NCBI GenBank assembly: GCA_021613335.1
Contig: JAJTWR010000458.1
Coordinates: 132,001 to 196,000, forward strand
Direction of reading: 5' to 3'
Length of the DNA stretch: 64,000 nucleotides
Source: Whitmania pigra
Lineage: Eukaryota > Annelida > Clitellata > Hirudinida > Haemopidae
Position numbers and translations under genes: made by a program. The notes under the pieces are model-generated. The model saw only the letters and a list, made by a program, of their open reading frames with translations. It was not told the DNA's origin and made no database searches. Shown here piece after piece: positions 36,461 to 58,800 of this stretch (positions are counted from its first letter, which is position 1; each line of letters opens with the position of its first letter).

Positions 36461-38776
36461 TCGAAGACTTCTTCCTCTTCCAATCCAGATAAAAGTCTTC
36501 CAAGCGATACCAGATATCTTCAACGTAACGAGTCTTACATATTCTCACGACGATTATTATGGTTATTACTATAACTATTAGGAAATATTATTATTATTAT
36601 CATTGTTATTATTATTATAATCGACCTGTTGTTACTATGACGATGAAAGAAGATACAACTATTATTAGTTATGGTGTTTAGGCAACAGCATCAGACAAAT
36701 ATTGTGATCACGTCTATGGAACAATTACATTGACAGACAGAAATACCGCTTCCTTGTTATAAAATGCTGCTTAAACAGAAATCTTGTACAAGCAGGTTTT
36801 GCTTTAATTCCGAACGACCTTAAACTTCGCATTCTGAAATAAACGTAAAATAAGGGAATACAAAACCAGTAGTTTGGTTAGAAACAACCAGATGTTTCAA
36901 TCCATAATAAATAAATAAAATTATTGGATAAATCTATTTTATCAATTTATGAGTTTTAATCTATTTATGTTTTTAATTAATGACATCTCAACATTTAACA
37001 AACATTAACATCACGCAAAATTTATCTCTAAAAAGATAAAAACCCTATAAAAAAAGCTCTTCAAAAACTAAAATTCCCCAAACAAACTCCTGGTTATATT
37101 TTAAAAATATAAAAAAACTACGATAACGTGTTGATGGCATACTTCAAAAATCATTAAGAATTTTAATCCATCTATGAAATTCAGCGTTAATTATTAGAGT
37201 GATAAAAATCGTTTGAAAGCAAAGTTGCCAACCGTGCACTTAGTAAACAGCAACTTTTAGTAAACATCGACAAATCAACGATTTCAATGAAAACTCAAAC
37301 CCAACAGAAGATGTAAGTAAACACATGCAATACAAATGCATCCAATATAAACGCATCAAACGTGAATGTTCAGCATTCCCCAACCCTCATTATTGGTGCA
37401 TTCTCCACATGGAGAAGGGGACTAGGTACTTAATAATTAACAACATTGCTATCGAAGATGAAAAATTAAACATCGAAAAGAAATATCGATGGCTTCCAAG
37501 GATTAGCACTAACCAAATAATCGACAGCGTCATAGCCCGCTGAAGGTAATGGTGATGATGATTACAACCTGATATCTTAGTTAGCCACCATATCAATCAT
37601 AAGGTGTAATTGTATTCTTGTAAACATGTTAATATGATGACATCATTTGAAATCAAAAACTTTCAGAATATGCAAATGGAAAAACTATTCCAACAAGGTT
37701 ATGAAAAGAAACGAGACCCGACAAGGGCCATATATGATATTACCAGAAATTATTTTTGAAGGTAGAACAGAATATACAAACAGCAAAAAATAAAAAATAA
37801 TTTAACAAAATTTACTAAATTATTAACTAAAGTTTTATTAACAAAAAAAATTGGAAATAACACTGTTTTCAGATCAAACGGCATTTTTTAAAAGAATGCT
37901 TACTTTGTTCCCAAAGGCAACTAATCAGTTCATGAACATCCATCTCCCTTTATAACCATTTTAAAATTAAGCCAATTTTTTACGCCCACAACATCCAAGG
38001 TCCACTAATGACCAATAAACAAAAAAAATGGAACACTGCTTCTTCAAAGGACCTGCTTGAAACTAAATTCACCGCTTAAAAGCATGTCGAATCTCTGAAA
38101 ACAATGCACAAAAACTCCCCTCATTCTGTCAAACTCTCACCAACAACTAGTCAGGCTGTGTTGTCACGAAGCATTGTCGTGATGAGTTTGGATAATCACT
38201 CTTGCAACGGAACAAGGTGATTTTTAAATGAAGATTTGAGAAGTGAAGTATCAAACATGCCTGATATGTTGTGTTTGTAAATAAATAACAAGTTACACGA
38301 ATGACGAATATATATATTTAAAATATGCATTATTCACAGTAATATATAAAATAAATTGAAATATATGAACAAATGATCTTCAAAAGGGTTGAAAATTATG
38401 GAGCCCTGATGAGAAATATAATAATATTCAATATAATTCAATATTGAACTGAGCTTTAGACAAAAGCATGTACTTTATTTTGATACCATGAAATTTCTTT
38501 CGGATATATTACAAGGAATTTATATTATCACCTAGGCAAAAAACAAAAAGACTTTTTATGTAATGATACTTTTAACCATTAAACTTTTAAATATACCATT
38601 TTTTCGAGCAAATTTATTAATCGTCAAAATGAAACGAAGCAAATAAAAAAACCCCAACAGGCAGATTAATAAAGAGCTCATGGATCAGCATCAAGGAAGT
38701 GCAAGCTTCTGCCGGCAAGCTGACCCAGAAATATCAATTAATTGAAAGAACGATAGTAAGTCTGTCAAATAAACAA

Positions 38777-39090
38777 TTAATCGAGAATACCACAAATTAA
38801 GTACAATTTAAATAATAAATATAATAGTATGAATGGTCCAGTCTGTGTCTGATTTTTGATAGATGAGGGAATGGTGTTGCATAGTCTAGGTCCATAGCAT
38901 GTTATTGAAAAGTGCTTGAGGGTGGTTTTGGCAAAAGATGGGTTATATTCATGGGTATGACGGAGGGAGTATGAAGGTTTGATGTAGTTGTTACTTCCGG
39001 ATGTAAGACCTACAAATTTATCTGGAAGGGCATTCTTATTGTAAGAGAACATATGTAGGGCAGTTTGAAGACTGTATTTCTTGAAGACTT
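38777..39090 (-). pseudogene. Non-LTR retrotransposon (LINE) reverse transcriptase 3' remnant
   Basis: The minus-strand frame reads LPYMFSYNKNALPDKF, then SYSLRHTHEYNPSFAKTTLK, then CYGPRLCNTIPSSIK. This pattern (short Met-rich helix, R..H.....FA.T......S....GP..WN.LP..I) is the conserved region after the thumb of CR1/Jockey/RTE-type LINE reverse transcriptases. Only about 105 residues survive; the fingers, palm and endonuclease are absent. It is a 5'-truncated copy, as usual for LINE insertions. Clade not resolvable by eye. Confidence 0.7.
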
Positions 39091-40898
39091 AAATATTTAA
39101 ATTTTTAAATATATCATTTTAAAATAAGAATTACTATTGGTCTAACCAACTCTCGCGATAGACTGTTTTAACACTTTTTATTTACGTTTAATAAATAATA
39201 ATGTTAATTTTCTGTTATGCCCAGAATAACAAGTCGATGGACAACCAATAAAAGGTAATGGAAAGTTTTCACTAATAGAAATATAACATTTTCAATAAAT
39301 CAGGGCAATACACAAAATTTATTCCAAATTAGTACCTACTGAAGTATTACAATTCTAGAAGATCAAAATTCAAATATTCAATCCAAATCTAAGTCACAAC
39401 AAAATCGGCTTATAAATTCTTACCAAGCATATGAATTTCCTCCTAACAATGGCTGCTAATACACTTAAATAGTGAAAGCTTCTTGTGAGGGAGATTTTCT
39501 TTTGCCGGAAACTTCTGGATTTACTTCTTGAAACGTTGCGGTTTAAAATGCCAAAAAATATAACAAAATTCTACAACATTTTAAGAGATAATATTGCACG
39601 CAATTAAAATATGATTTGAGACAAGTGGCCAGTTGTATGGTTTTCAATTTTTTTTCCAAAATTCGAGAATCTTATTTTGGTTCATTGACAACAAAAACAA
39701 GATGGAGTCTCGCGTGAGATAGTCTTCGTTGTGATGTTCGATTTTGTGGAATTTCTAAAATTATTCAAAAAAACATATTTCATAATAATGAATATTTTAT
39801 TTTTTAAATATTTGCATTAAAGTTTTAAAATATTTTGTGCTTCCTAATCTACTAAAATAAATTGGATAATATTTCTATTAAGTGCAATTTTCTAATTTGC
39901 TTTTAAAACCTAATTATTACGATATTAATGTATAATATTGCAATAAATTAATTATTTAAATACATACTTTGCTGAATAAATCATGTAGATTCACTTAAAA
40001 AGTTCGAGCACCTCGCTTGTCTTTCGCCAGCAGACACTTATATTGTAAATATATTGTAAAATCCTAGGTAAAAGCCTAGTCTTTAACGTAGTTTAAGTAA
40101 GCAGACATTCACATTTTATTTCTAATGCAAAGTTTCAAATGATCATATCGTAGGAAGATTTTCCATTTTTGAAATTATTAGGAATTTGTGGAATTCGCTT
40201 AAAAGTCCTCATACTCAATAACCATGACATGTAAACATAAATTTGTTGAAAGTTTTGGTTATTTTGTACTTCTATTAGCGTGTAATAGAAATGCAAAAGA
40301 TTTGCATAGTAAAATTCGAATTTGAGTGCTATGTCTTGGAAAAATCCCTTAGATGTTGTTTAATGGCACTTCAAAGATTGAGTATGATGTGTTTTCCTGT
40401 ACAGGAAAATACATTTTATCACGGGGGTCATAAAGCCTATCTACTATAATTAGATTCCGGTTACAAAGAACAATGTTAATTAGCTTTTTGATTGTTTTGA
40501 ATTTTGTTATTTAGCGTTATTATAGGTGGGTTTAAGAAAACTTCATAGCGACATGGAGCGAAGATAAATAAAGGCTTAAAACGGGCTATGTCCCTATCTG
40601 ATATTCCAAGGAGAGTTAAACGTTCCGGAGATGTTGTGAGACGGTTTCAGAAAGTTTCACGAGAATATGGATTATTTACATGTGAGGAAGACCTGAAAAC
40701 TTCATCATCAGAAGAGAATCCTTATCAACGAAGCTTCCAAAGCTTCAAAACAAGCTGAATTTTTATCCGAGCAAGTTCATAATAGAACTTACACACATCC
40801 TAACAATTTAAATATGATGTTAATTAACAAAATTATGTTAAAAAACGTGAGTGTCATATACTAACTGCAAGCCAATCGTTATCGAAATTTGGATTTTT

Positions 40899-40979
40899 AT
40901 TAGAAAAAGAGTGGTTTGTCACACAAGTCTCCTTAAACTACTATAAACAACAAACATAAATAAACAAATGTTACGTTAA
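40899..40979 (+). repeat. Dispersed repeat family R1, copy 3
   Basis: TATTAGAAAAAGAGTGG, then TTTGTCACACAAG, then CTACTATAAAC and a diverged ATGTTACGTTAAG end. It is in the same orientation as copies at 626 and 30422, is the most diverged of the three, and has a small expansion near its end. Confidence 0.45.
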
Positions 40980-41331
40980 GTGCTATCTTCTTGAACTTGG
41001 CTTGTTTAAGTTACATTTAAGCTAGATTGTCTTTATAAATATTTAAAATCTTTTCTCAACAAAATGGTTAGCGAATTACATACTACCTAAGAACAAACGA
41101 ATTTATTTATCAGAAAAGTCAACTTTCAAGAGAAAACATTTTCTATTAACACAATTTTCTGATCGGGTTATCTCGATATTGAATCAGTGATAATTGAATT
41201 GGTTATCATTTCTTCAATGCTTTGGTAACAGAAACAGAGTTTCTCTTTTCGCTGGGCTGGTTGGGATAAAAGTAGAATGAAATACAGATTATACATATCA
41301 AGAATAACAGCTTTTAAATTAAAGTGGGAAA

Positions 41332-41337
41332 TTTATT
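41332..41337 (-). promoter_or_regulatory. Candidate poly(A) signal of the PP1 gene
   Basis: Minus-strand AATAAA, 75 bases after the PP1 stop codon. Confidence 0.5.
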
Positions 41338-41412
41338 TCTATGAATAGCTTAAACATGAAAAGAGCACATGTCGTTTTTCAAATGATGATCGTGTGATTA
41401 CAACCGGTGTTA

Positions 41413-47624
<6,212 letters not shown>

Positions 47625-49350
47625 CAACAATTCAATTGATGCAGCTTCTTATTAAAATTAATTTTTCAAAAATGTAATGTTACATTTAGATAATGTTACG
47701 CAATCTTCGCGATGCGATGTTGATGCACATTGTACTTGATCAATGTGAGGTCTTTCTTTTTATAGGGGAATCCCTCCATTGAGTTTATAAATAGCACTAC
47801 ATTCATCCATCCATTCAACCAACCAATCAACCATCCATTGATCCATCCCTCAATTCGTACCTCCTTCCTTATAATTTCAGAACAGTTCATCTTTTCAAAT
47901 AATTGTTTCATTCTTTAGAAATCCATTTCATTTCAACTTTCCATCAGCGGCAACGGTGGTTGTCAGAAACGACGAGGACGACGATTATGATGGTTTTGAT
48001 AATGATGATGATGATGATGATGACGACGTTGATGGTGATGTTGATAATGATTAATAACGTTCGCTTTCAATACTTATGCATTAGATAGCAATAATTTGAA
48101 GAAAAAAACAATTTTTTTCGCCTGCTATTCTAACTATTCGCCATTCAGGTGCGAGTTGCTTCCTGACATTCATTAAAATGCTAACCAATAATGTTGATGA
48201 CGACGACAACGACGATGACGATGATAATATGTTAAGTGTCACAAGTTAATGAAATTGCTAGTCCATCTGTTAGTTGAGTTCCATCTTTTCCAATTATATC
48301 CATCCAATTATATCTAATTAATCTTCTGATGTTCAAAGACAAATGAGTGGTGGTACACCTAACGCATCTGAAGGATCCATCTCACACCTTGTGTTACCTG
48401 TACATCTCATCCACCTACACATCGCAAAGATATCCTTATTGGCCTGGATCGAATGAATGAATGACATGGATGGATCTGACAGATTATCTCTAACTTAGAC
48501 GGATAAAAGATGGATAACTGAATAAATGAGTGAGTGAATGAATGGATGGTTGAATGAATATGCTAATAACAAAAACCCGGGTGAATAGGTTAAAAAGGTT
48601 AAACATGCAACATCACGCAATGTGCTTCTTAAAATAAAAACCAACCTGGGGGGAAGAGAGACATTTAATGTCTTCCGGAGGCCATTAATAATTCAAGAAC
48701 ATGTTTTCAGGTGCGTGGAGTTGAACAGGTTTGTTAATCTTTGAGAGCAAAAAAAACTAAATCATGTTTGCGCCCTTCCCGATGAGAATATTTTCGATTG
48801 TAAATTCCAAGATATAATAAATTTACTGGAATTAATATATATTTGAATTATAAATGCTGGATAAACAAATAAACAAAGCCATCGAGAGAGGGGGCACTTT
48901 GTTGGGGTCCACATTGGCCGCTCTGCTTAGGGGCCTAAAATTTCTGTCCACGACACTACTTGGTAAACAAAAAAAAAATACATGATAAATATGAATATTT
49001 CCGTTACACTTGTAAACTTCTAAAAAATGTTGCTTCCTGGTTTTGACGCGGTATTGTGAGAAAGATGTCTGATATACATGTATCATCAGATTATTTTGGA
49101 AAATCCTTAAAAAGTTGAGAGCTTTGAGATATGATGCAAGCTTTGGTCAGTTGGTTGGTTTGTAATTCATTATTGGCATTTTAAGTCCAAATTCAAAAAA
49201 TCTCTAAAACTTATCATACTTTTATTACCTATTTGAAAGTCGGGACAATCAAATCCATTCTAGTTTCACAGTAAAAAGTTAAATTTAATAATTATCAAAG
49301 TTTTTTGGGAAATTCTGGTCACATTGAAAAACATTGCATTGTATTGTGAG
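47625..49350. other. PP1-NDUFAF7 intergenic region, left part
   Basis: Head-to-head spacing between the PP1 start and NDUFAF7. It holds ATCC/AACC-like (47803-47855), GAT (47998-48050) and GAAT/GGAT (48515-48560) repeats. A short GC-rich segment at about 48885-48965 resembles a non-autonomous DNA transposon end. No exon was recognised. Confidence 0.5.
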
Positions 49351-50369
49351 CAGTGGCTGTTTTTCAGTCATAAAATTTTCCGCCCTCCCTTCTTAACCGT
49401 TAATAAGACGTTACTCTTCAAAATTTGGAAAAAAATAAATACTTATTTTCGTAGAACTGTAATACAATCAAATTAAAATTTACAAACCAGTTTCACGCGC
49501 TTTTAAGTTTTTTATATAACTTTTTCAAAATTCAGTCCATCGGCAAGTTCCCTCTGTATAGAGAGCACTGCCAAGTCTGCAATCATGCCTGGCTCATAGA
49601 TGATCGGAGGTAGTTATTTATTAAGTTCTGGAATGAGCGCTCACAGCTAGCAGCACTAATAGTCTGGCTTAGGAAGATCAAAAGTTGAAGGGGTCCATCG
49701 ATGTTATCGTTTCCCGAAGCTTCCACAAAACACTTCAATCTCTTCCTTTTGGCAAAGAATTCTTCTTTCTCTATGTTTTCATCAACTACACCAAGCTGAA
49801 AATCATAATTATCATCAAAGAAGTTTCACAGTGTGACAAAAGCGTATTTGTTTGCAAGACTTGCTGAAATCTGCCAGATATTTCTTCGGTCAACCTGTCG
49901 ATGACATGCAGCATTTCCCGTCTCAATTCTGCGTCAAATCCCAGCGATGTATTAGTCAATTCTTCACCACCCATTCGTTTCTTTTTGCGGATTTGACGCT
50001 CCATGCTAATACCCATTTCAGAGCAGAGTATGTTTTGGATTGGCCTGTTCAATAGATTCTATTGTACTGTCTCTTTCGCTTTCCTTCACTCTCTTCATTA
50101 CGGACCTCCTTTGAAAGACCTTCTTTGAAAGTCTTTCAAAGATTCTGAAAAATACAAAATGGATGGAAGCTTCAGACTCACGGATAAAATATAAAATCTG
50201 GTCTTGGTGTAGAACGAATTGACGTTATTTAATATATCACGAAACGTATTGAAATCTGATCCTTCAATAGACACATCAGAAAAACTGGAGAAAGTTTTTT
50301 TTAATTTTTACATACTCCCTCAAAATGCCGCCCCTTGGCACTTGCCGCCCCTCCCTCAGTATGCCACTG
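49351..50369 (-). mobile_element. hAT (ZMYM1-like) transposon remnant, copy B
   Basis: It is bounded by CAGTGGCTG at 49351 and the inverse ATGCCACTG ending at 50369. In the minus orientation it is collinear with copy A (17883-19372). The GGCGGCAAGTGCC-type subterminal sequence, the transposase fragment and the 3' end all match. The minus-strand frame (49786-50052) reads GFDAELRREMLHVIDRLTEE then ISGRFQQVLQTN, typical of the region before the RNaseH insertion in ZMYM1-like hAT transposases. Further down, CERSFQNLINNYLRSSMSQA is the dimerisation region. It is internally deleted and lacks the nested MITE. It ends 267 bases upstream of the NDUFAF7 start codon. Confidence 0.8.
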
Positions 50370-50636
50370 ATTTTTTTTTTTAACAATTGTTAGAAGACCA
50401 GGGAGATCAATCTGATCGCCAAAAAAGTTTTAGTCCAAATTATTAGTACAATTTATTTATATTAATTTTATCAAATTAGAAACTTTGGCACTTGCTTAAA
50501 TTTTTAAATCAGGTATTTATTAGTTGCAAATGGCCATTTTAATGCGCTAAATAATCCTTGCAGAAATATTTAATTAGATCTAAGTATTTAAAACTTAGAT
50601 TTACTTTTAAAAGCACAACATTCCTCGGTTGTCATC

Positions 50637-55308
<4,672 letters not shown>

Positions 55309-55574
55309 TTTGGACGAGCACAAATGCTCAACAATGTTGTGTCAATTTGTTTGTAGAATTAATTTCAAATTTTTTAGTTTGATAATCTTATTGCACCAAA
55401 CTCATCTGAAGATGGTCACTTCTGATTGAAGATGGGTCGTATTGTGTAAAAATAGTCGGACGAAAACTGCAAGGACCATTGATGTGTAATTTGTTAAGTT
55501 TAATTTTAAATTATAACACGTTCATATCACATGGAACCATTTGACTCCAGTAAGCTTTAGAATCACAAAGTTAC

Positions 55575-55580
55575 AATAAA
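55575..55580 (+). promoter_or_regulatory. Candidate poly(A) signal of NDUFAF7
   Basis: AATAAA, 266 bases after the stop codon and about 240 bases before the end of the convergent spastin coding region. Confidence 0.55.
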
Positions 55581-55821
55581 CAGAGACAATGACGAGCAGT
55601 TTGTTCGGAAAATATAAAACCAGGTAGTCGCAAGACAATAATAAAACAAGTTATCGACTATGGTCAAGGACGCGCAAGAGGGAAATAAACCTTTTCGCAA
55701 ACAAATTATTTGATCAGCTGTATTTAATTACAATTATCGCCAGCATCATAAGACGACTGATAAAATATTCAAGATGATATTGGAAATCAGCTCCAACCCA
55801 GTGCATGATTTCAAATGGTTT

Positions 55822-58800
55822 TCAATTGGCACTGGTGTCTCCGTAAAGAACACTCCATTTCTCCAGTTGGTCCAGCGTCTCTTTTGGGACGCTCGGTCGA
55901 ATTCGACGAAGTGAGTCCTTGAAGTCGTTGAATTGGATGTCTCTGAGCTGATTGGGGGAAGAAATGTCTCGTTACGTACAAAAGCTTAAGCTTTAAGGGG
56001 TTCACATGGTGTTGATGTCAACAAATGTTGCACTTTTACCTTATTAGCATCCACTCGTTTGATTTGATTAAGTTCCAGTTCTATAATCAAAAGAACATTC
56101 CGATTGAGTTGAAACAACAAAAATGTCGTTATGACGATCAAAATGCAAGATTGGTTAAAAGACTAAAAAAATGCTCATTCTCATAATAGATAGCAATCAG
56201 CACTCACCTCTGATTGGACCCATGGCAGCATCTTTGGCCAATGATGTGAGATCACTGGCAGAATATCCCTCAGCAAGTCTAAGATCAAACAAAATAATAA
56301 ACATTAATACTCATTCTCAACCATTCTCCATTTGTATTTATAGGAATCTAAGATTCTCATCTCACCTGGCTACTTTCTCGATATCTGCTTTAGGAATTGA
56401 ACAGTTTTGCTTCTGAAGGAGATTTTCAAGAAGGGCAAATCTGGTTTGTAAGTCGGGCATCGGAACGTAGATCCGCTTTGAAAAGCGCCTGCGAGTTGTT
56501 GAGAATGTGGAGGGTTAATGACTGGCTTTGAATGTCGGATTTTATAATACATGGGCTTGTTATATTTATAAATTCATTTGAATGTTAATTAATTGTCTTA
56601 GAGTTATAAAACAATTTTCACCAAAAAGTTCACCTGAGTACAGCATCATCAAGGTCAAAAGGCCTGTTTGTGGCACCAATGATAAGAATTTGCTCCTTTT
56701 CAACCTATTGCAAAAAGATCAAAGATGTAAAAATTATTGCCATCATCTCAGGCAACAAAAACAAACATCATCATTTTAACCTGTGAAAACTCGATCATGA
56801 ATTGCGTCTTCATGCGTCTGCTTGCTTCGTGTTCACCTTCCTTCCTTTCGCTGAACATCGAGTCGATCTCATCTGCTCGAGAAACAACATTTGGCTTGAA
56901 GTTATCGATTCAAATTCTCCCATCTGATAATCACTTCATTGGATGATCAAAACATAAAATCGTTTATTATTTTAATATGTATGCTGTTTATTAATGTCAG
57001 ATGGACCATAATTCTTAAAATCGGAGAAACACTTCACACAGCAGGCAAATGATTGGTTGCTCACCTATAAATATTATGGCTTTTTGGATGTGTTTGGCAG
57101 CAGCAAAGAGAGCCCTCACAAGTTTTTCTCCTTCGCCCATCTAACAAAATAGAAGAAGAATACAATTTAATGCCAATTTGTTGTTTATATGTGCTTAACT
57201 TCTTGAAATGATGTAAGGACATTATTATTATGTATTACATTTATAAATAGAAATTGAACGAATTTCAGAAACTTCTGATAATAATTAAATAGTGTAAGAC
57301 ATTTTTGTTACAATTTAAGATGTTGTCTGTGAATAAAATAAGCTAATGATGAAGATGTTATAATGTTGGTGATGATGAAGTCACTCACCCATCTGGATGT
57401 TAAACTGGCAGCACTGATGTTGAAGAAGACCCATCCAGATTCATTGGCAACAGCTTGTGCCTTAAGTTTTAAGAAATTACAAGAATTAAATCGTAATATA
57501 AAATAAGCATGTATTGCAATAGTTTGTAATAGTAATATATAATTACATTGTTCAGGTTAATTAAGTGCTTATAATTACAATGTTATACTGATAAATCTTG
57601 TTATTAATGACTTAAAGTTATTATGTCATGAAATATATAATATACATAATGTAATGAATACATGTCAACATTGAAAATTAAATTATTAATAAATTGAAAT
57701 TATTATCAAATTAAAATGTTCCACATCAAAATTAAGGTACATCATAAACAAGCACCAACCAGCATGGTCTTTCCATTACCGGGTGGTCCAAAGAGAAGGA
57801 GACCTTTTGCAGGTGACCTTAAACCGGTGAACAGCTGGAAATAAATTGAAATTAAATATTCATGATGAGCAAATATGATCATCATTTCTTTAATAAGATT
57901 ATTAATAACTTCAAATTGGTCACAAAATCAGATAAAGTATGTGATAAGTGGTTTATAAGCTCTGTTGTAACAGGCTTTCATGGAAGTTATTTATAAACGA
58001 AAAAAAAAAATTTATTAAACAGTACGTTTACTTATTAAAATTCTAGGCTGTAAACATTATATAATATCCGGGAAGCTCAACATGCAGTAAGATGCATGAA
58101 GGACCAACGCACCTTAAACAATAATAATGCATTAAAAACCAATGCAAGAATTATGCATAAAAGAGCCCTAAACAACAAAATTCAATCAAATTACTTACCT
58201 CAGGTCTAATAGAAGGGAGTAAGACGATTTCATAAAGTGCTTGCTTTGAGACTGATTGACCAGCTAGAAATAAAATGATGAGATACCGATGATTACATTT
58301 GAAAGCTTATGAATTCAAATTATGTCAAATGTGATTCTAATGTGATTAGTCATTTTTAAAACGTGTCAATTAATAAATGAACAATAATATCAGTGGATAA
58401 ACAGCACAAAGCATTTCCAACTGACCAATATCAGAGAGTTTCACAGAGGAGCTGTTGTCTGAGATTTCGTTGAGTATGAGGTCAAGCATCTTCTTATCCA
58501 CATTCTTGAGGCTCGACAATTTTTCAGACGTCGTCTTTGCTGCCGCTTCCTAAATTGACATGAATTTAACTTCCAATTAACAAAAATTAAAAATTTCATT
58601 AAATCAAAGGAGTTTGTTTCATGTGAAAACTTTAACTATCCGGTTTTCAAATTGAATTATTATAAGATCGCACTATATTCTTTTTGTTAATGACCGCTAA
58701 TGAGGTTTCAAAGTAAAATCCAATTCGCATAAGGTAGTCATATGTTACCTAATAAATTGTTTACTCTCTTAAGGAAATTAGATGTATTAATAAAACATAA

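Larger units (their letters stand above)
30984..38776. other. Gene-poor region upstream of IP6K
   Basis: No exon of a known family was recognised on either strand in ~7.8 kb. It probably contains the IP6K promoter or 5' UTR exons. Recognisable content is simple repeats (32594-32690, 34394-34442, 34528-34549, 36340-36460) and a 97-bp inverted-repeat element (35087-35183). The remaining AT-rich sequence is unremarkable. Confidence 0.5.
39091..41412. other. Intergenic region downstream of PP1
   Basis: AT-rich with no recognised exon. It holds copy 3 of the R1 dispersed repeat (40899-40979) and the probable PP1 poly(A) signal near its right end. Nothing else was identified. Confidence 0.5.
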
